Of a stretch of 64,000 bases of DNA, positions 62,724-64,000 are shown one piece after another. Within the stretch, counting starts at the first letter, position 1; the number at the start of each line of letters is the position of its first letter. The stretch comes from an uncultured Clostridia bacterium (GTDB lineage Bacteria; Bacillota; Clostridia; UBA1381), in assembly GCA_934486735.1 (NCBI GenBank), contig CAKSQL010000008.1, positions 24,966 to 88,965 on the forward strand. Direction: 5' to 3'. The notes under the pieces were generated by a model. That model saw only the letters and a program-made list of their open reading frames with translations. It was not told the origin of the DNA and searched no databases. Both the position numbers and the translations under genes were made by a program.

Positions 62724-62752
62724 ATTTAAGCATAATTATGCCATAAAATCAA
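62724..62752 (-). promoter_or_regulatory. candidate promoter with palindrome for the catabolic operon
   Basis: Minus strand: -35 TTGATT (62747-62752), 17-base spacer and -10 TTAAAT (62724-62729). The spacer contains the perfect 12-bp palindrome GCATAATTATGC (62730-62741), a plausible operator. The -10 is weak, as expected for an activator-dependent promoter. Confidence 0.5.
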
Positions 62753-62802
62753 TGCACATTAACGATATCAAGGCTCACAAAAACGACTTTTTTATACATA
62801 AT

Positions 62803-62849
62803 ATAACAAAGTCCAAACCATATGCTTGTTATGGTTTGGACTTTGTTAT
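62803..62849. terminator. perfect 18-bp stem-loop after the AraC gene
   Basis: Arms 62803-62820 and 62832-62849 pair perfectly around an 11-base loop, starting 2 bases beyond the AraC-type stop codon. On the minus strand only a weak AT tract follows; on the plus strand ATTTTTATT follows. Probably a terminator or attenuator between the regulator and the catabolic operon. Confidence 0.65.
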
Positions 62850-62851
62850 TT

Positions 62852-63763
62852 TTATTCATCGAAAAATTTTCTTTTGTATTCCGACGGCGACAATCCCTCC
62901 GTCTTTTTAAACAATCGGCTGAAATAATGCACATTTTCAAAGCCGGTTTCCATTGCTACTTCCTTTATCGGCATATTGGTTGCGCGGATTCTCGCTTTTG
63001 CATGCTGGATTCTGACAATGTTCCAATACTTTATAATCGTGCAGCCCATAATTTTATGAAATATCCTGTTTGCATAATCAAAGGTCAGATAAAATTCCTG
63101 TTCGATATGCTCACCGGTTATCGGCTCTCTGTAGTGAAGTTCGATATAGGACGCAATTCTTTGTGCGATTTCATAGCTTTTTCCGGTTTTTGGAGCAGTT
63201 CGGCGGCTTTCCTTAATGCTGTTATTTTCAAGCTTTATCATCACCGAGGCTATCGCATTCGAGACGGCAAGCCGATTTTCCGGCAGGCGCGACTCGGTCG
63301 TGAGTACACTTCTTTGCAAAATATTTTCTATCGCGTCAAAAAGCTCACCCTTTTGAATATGATTTTCACTTTTTACGATTACATTGCAGAAATCATAACA
63401 TCTCGCACTGAATGTATCTGTCAGATACAATTCATCGCGCTTTTTTTGCAATCGCCGTAAATATTCTTCCTCCGACAACTCTGCCTCATGAATATCGTCC
63501 GATTTGAAATGAACATAGTAATATTCGCAAAAGCTGCTTTCGGCAGGTTCCTGGCGCTCGCCCTCGCCGAAAAGGCATATGTCTCCCGTTTTGAGTGTTA
63601 TCACTTCGCCGTTTACCCTCAGCTTTAAGCTGCCCTTTGTGATAAAATACAAAACATTTTCGGTTAAGTAACGGGAATAATGCATACGCGGCGGTATCAG
63701 CGCCTCTTTTCCCAATAAAACAATCTTCAAAGCCTTGTTCAAATCCATGCAAAAGCATTTCAC
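62852..63763 (-). CDS. AraC-family transcriptional regulator
   Basis: A 303-residue regulator. Residues about 25-100 form a cupin-like sensor domain (GSLKLRVNGEVITLKTGDICLFGEGE). The C-terminal 100 residues have two helix-turn-helix units: ITGEHIEQEFYLTFDYANRIFHKIMG and MPIKEVAMETGFENVHYFSRLFKKTEGLSPSEYKRKF. GTG start at 63763 follows GAGGTGA. It stands directly upstream of, and in line with, the catabolic operon, so it is the likely activator; the inducer is probably the sugar or acid degraded there. Confidence 0.93.
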   Translation of the reverse strand: MKCFCMDLNKALKIVLLGKEALIPPRMHYSRYLTENVLYFITKGSLKLRVNGEVITLKTGDICLFGEGERQEPAESSFCEYYYVHFKSDDIHEAELSEEEYLRRLQKKRDELYLTDTFSARCYDFCNVIVKSENHIQKGELFDAIENILQRSVLTTESRLPENRLAVSNAIASVMIKLENNSIKESRRTAPKTGKSYEIAQRIASYIELHYREPITGEHIEQEFYLTFDYANRIFHKIMGCTIIKYWNIVRIQHAKARIRATNMPIKEVAMETGFENVHYFSRLFKKTEGLSPSEYKRKFFDE

Positions 63764-63788
63764 GTAAAATCACCTCACCAACAATTTT

Positions 63789-63817
63789 AGTATATCATTT
63801 TTCCGCATTGTTGTAAA
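63789..63817 (-). promoter_or_regulatory. promoter of the AraC-type regulator
   Basis: Minus strand: -35 TTTACA (63812-63817), 17-base spacer ending in extended TGA, -10 TATACT (63789-63794), about 25 bases before the GTG start. Confidence 0.7.
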
Positions 63818-63899
63818 TGGACATTTTACGCCAATAGTTGCACAAAAACGCTCTCTTTTATATTGAAGATATGTAAATATCCCATTTTCGAATACACAA

Positions 63900-63926
63900 A
63901 AACGGCTTAAATTTATTAAGCCGTTT
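63900..63926 (-). terminator. terminator of a gene to the right of the window
   Basis: Perfect 11-bp arms (63900-63910 and 63916-63926) with a 5-base loop, followed on the minus strand by TTTTTG. Would stop transcription entering from beyond the right edge. Confidence 0.65.
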
Positions 63927-63938
63927 CAGACTGTAGAC

Positions 63939-63974
63939 AAAATCGGTTGCAAACTCAAAGATGCAACCGATTTT
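63939..63974. terminator. second, bidirectional stem-loop terminator near right edge
   Basis: Thirteen-bp arms (63939-63951 and 63962-63974) with a 10-base loop; five T follow on the plus strand and TTTTG on the minus. No gene is visible between it and the window end. Confidence 0.6.
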
Positions 63975-64000
63975 TGTATTACTTGAGTCAATATTTGAAT

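Overview
The window reads as chromosomal DNA of a Gram-positive, fermentative, plant-fibre-degrading member of the Clostridia (Firmicutes). Supporting signs are S-layer homology (SLH) proteins, LplABC/YtcQ-type sugar importers, a YesM-type sensor kinase, YwlE, YtvI and SpoVB relatives, AGGAGG-type ribosome binding sites and sigma-A promoters. The genus cannot be named from the sequence alone. Nearly all genes lie on the minus strand; only a three-gene MarR/ABC-exporter unit (46.9-51.1 kb) is on the plus strand. I see no rRNA, tRNA, CRISPR array, insertion sequence or prophage.

Region 1 (26.1 kb down to 1, minus strand) is a large surface and xylan locus. It starts at a promoter at 26079-26107 and runs through two SLH proteins, an ABC exporter cassette (ATPase, GldF/GldG-like fusion, DUF4340 protein), two multimodular GH10 xylanases, three secreted proteins with carbohydrate-binding-like modules, a solute-binding lipoprotein with two CUT1 permeases, and a YesM-like sensor kinase cut by the left edge. 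The kinase has its own promoter. Likely division of labour: surface-anchored xylanases cut xylan, binding modules hold it, the lipoprotein-permease system imports oligosaccharides and the kinase senses them. Stem-loops sit between several of the secretome genes. A module with a YxxFxxPS signature recurs at least five times in four of the secreted proteins.

Region 2 (26.4-28.8 kb) is a 779-residue MalT-like STAND/LuxR regulator with its own promoter and terminator. Region 3 (28.9-35.1 kb) is a housekeeping operon: SpoVB/MurJ-like flippase, nicotinate phosphoribosyltransferase, TsaC/Sua5, YwlE-type arginine phosphatase, RimI and TsaD (tRNA t6A synthesis). Region 4 (35.1-46.8 kb) is a second tightly packed housekeeping operon: DUF362 ferredoxin-like protein, TrmL, DegV, archaeal-type phosphoglycerate mutase, YtvI-like membrane protein, MetRS, ProRS, Sir2, malic enzyme, DUF1599 protein and a GIY-YIG protein.

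Region 5 (46.9-51.1 kb, plus) encodes a MarR repressor with two palindromic operators on a consensus promoter and a heterodimeric ABC exporter. It ends at a bidirectional terminator. Region 6 (51.2-63.8 kb, minus) is an AraC-linked sugar or sugar-acid catabolic operon: Ldh-type dehydrogenase, KDPG/KHG-type aldolase, aldo/keto reductase, glycerate 2-kinase, a divergent enolase homologue lacking several catalytic residues, aldehyde dehydrogenase, PfkB kinase, fucose/arabinose-isomerase-like protein, class II aldolase, SDR and a DUF4867 protein. The gene set suggests a dehydration/aldol-cleavage route to pyruvate and 2-phosphoglycerate plus an isomerase-kinase-aldolase branch. The substrate is not identifiable. 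The divergent enolase and the exporter-SLH-xylanase arrangement are the most promising leads for new biology.
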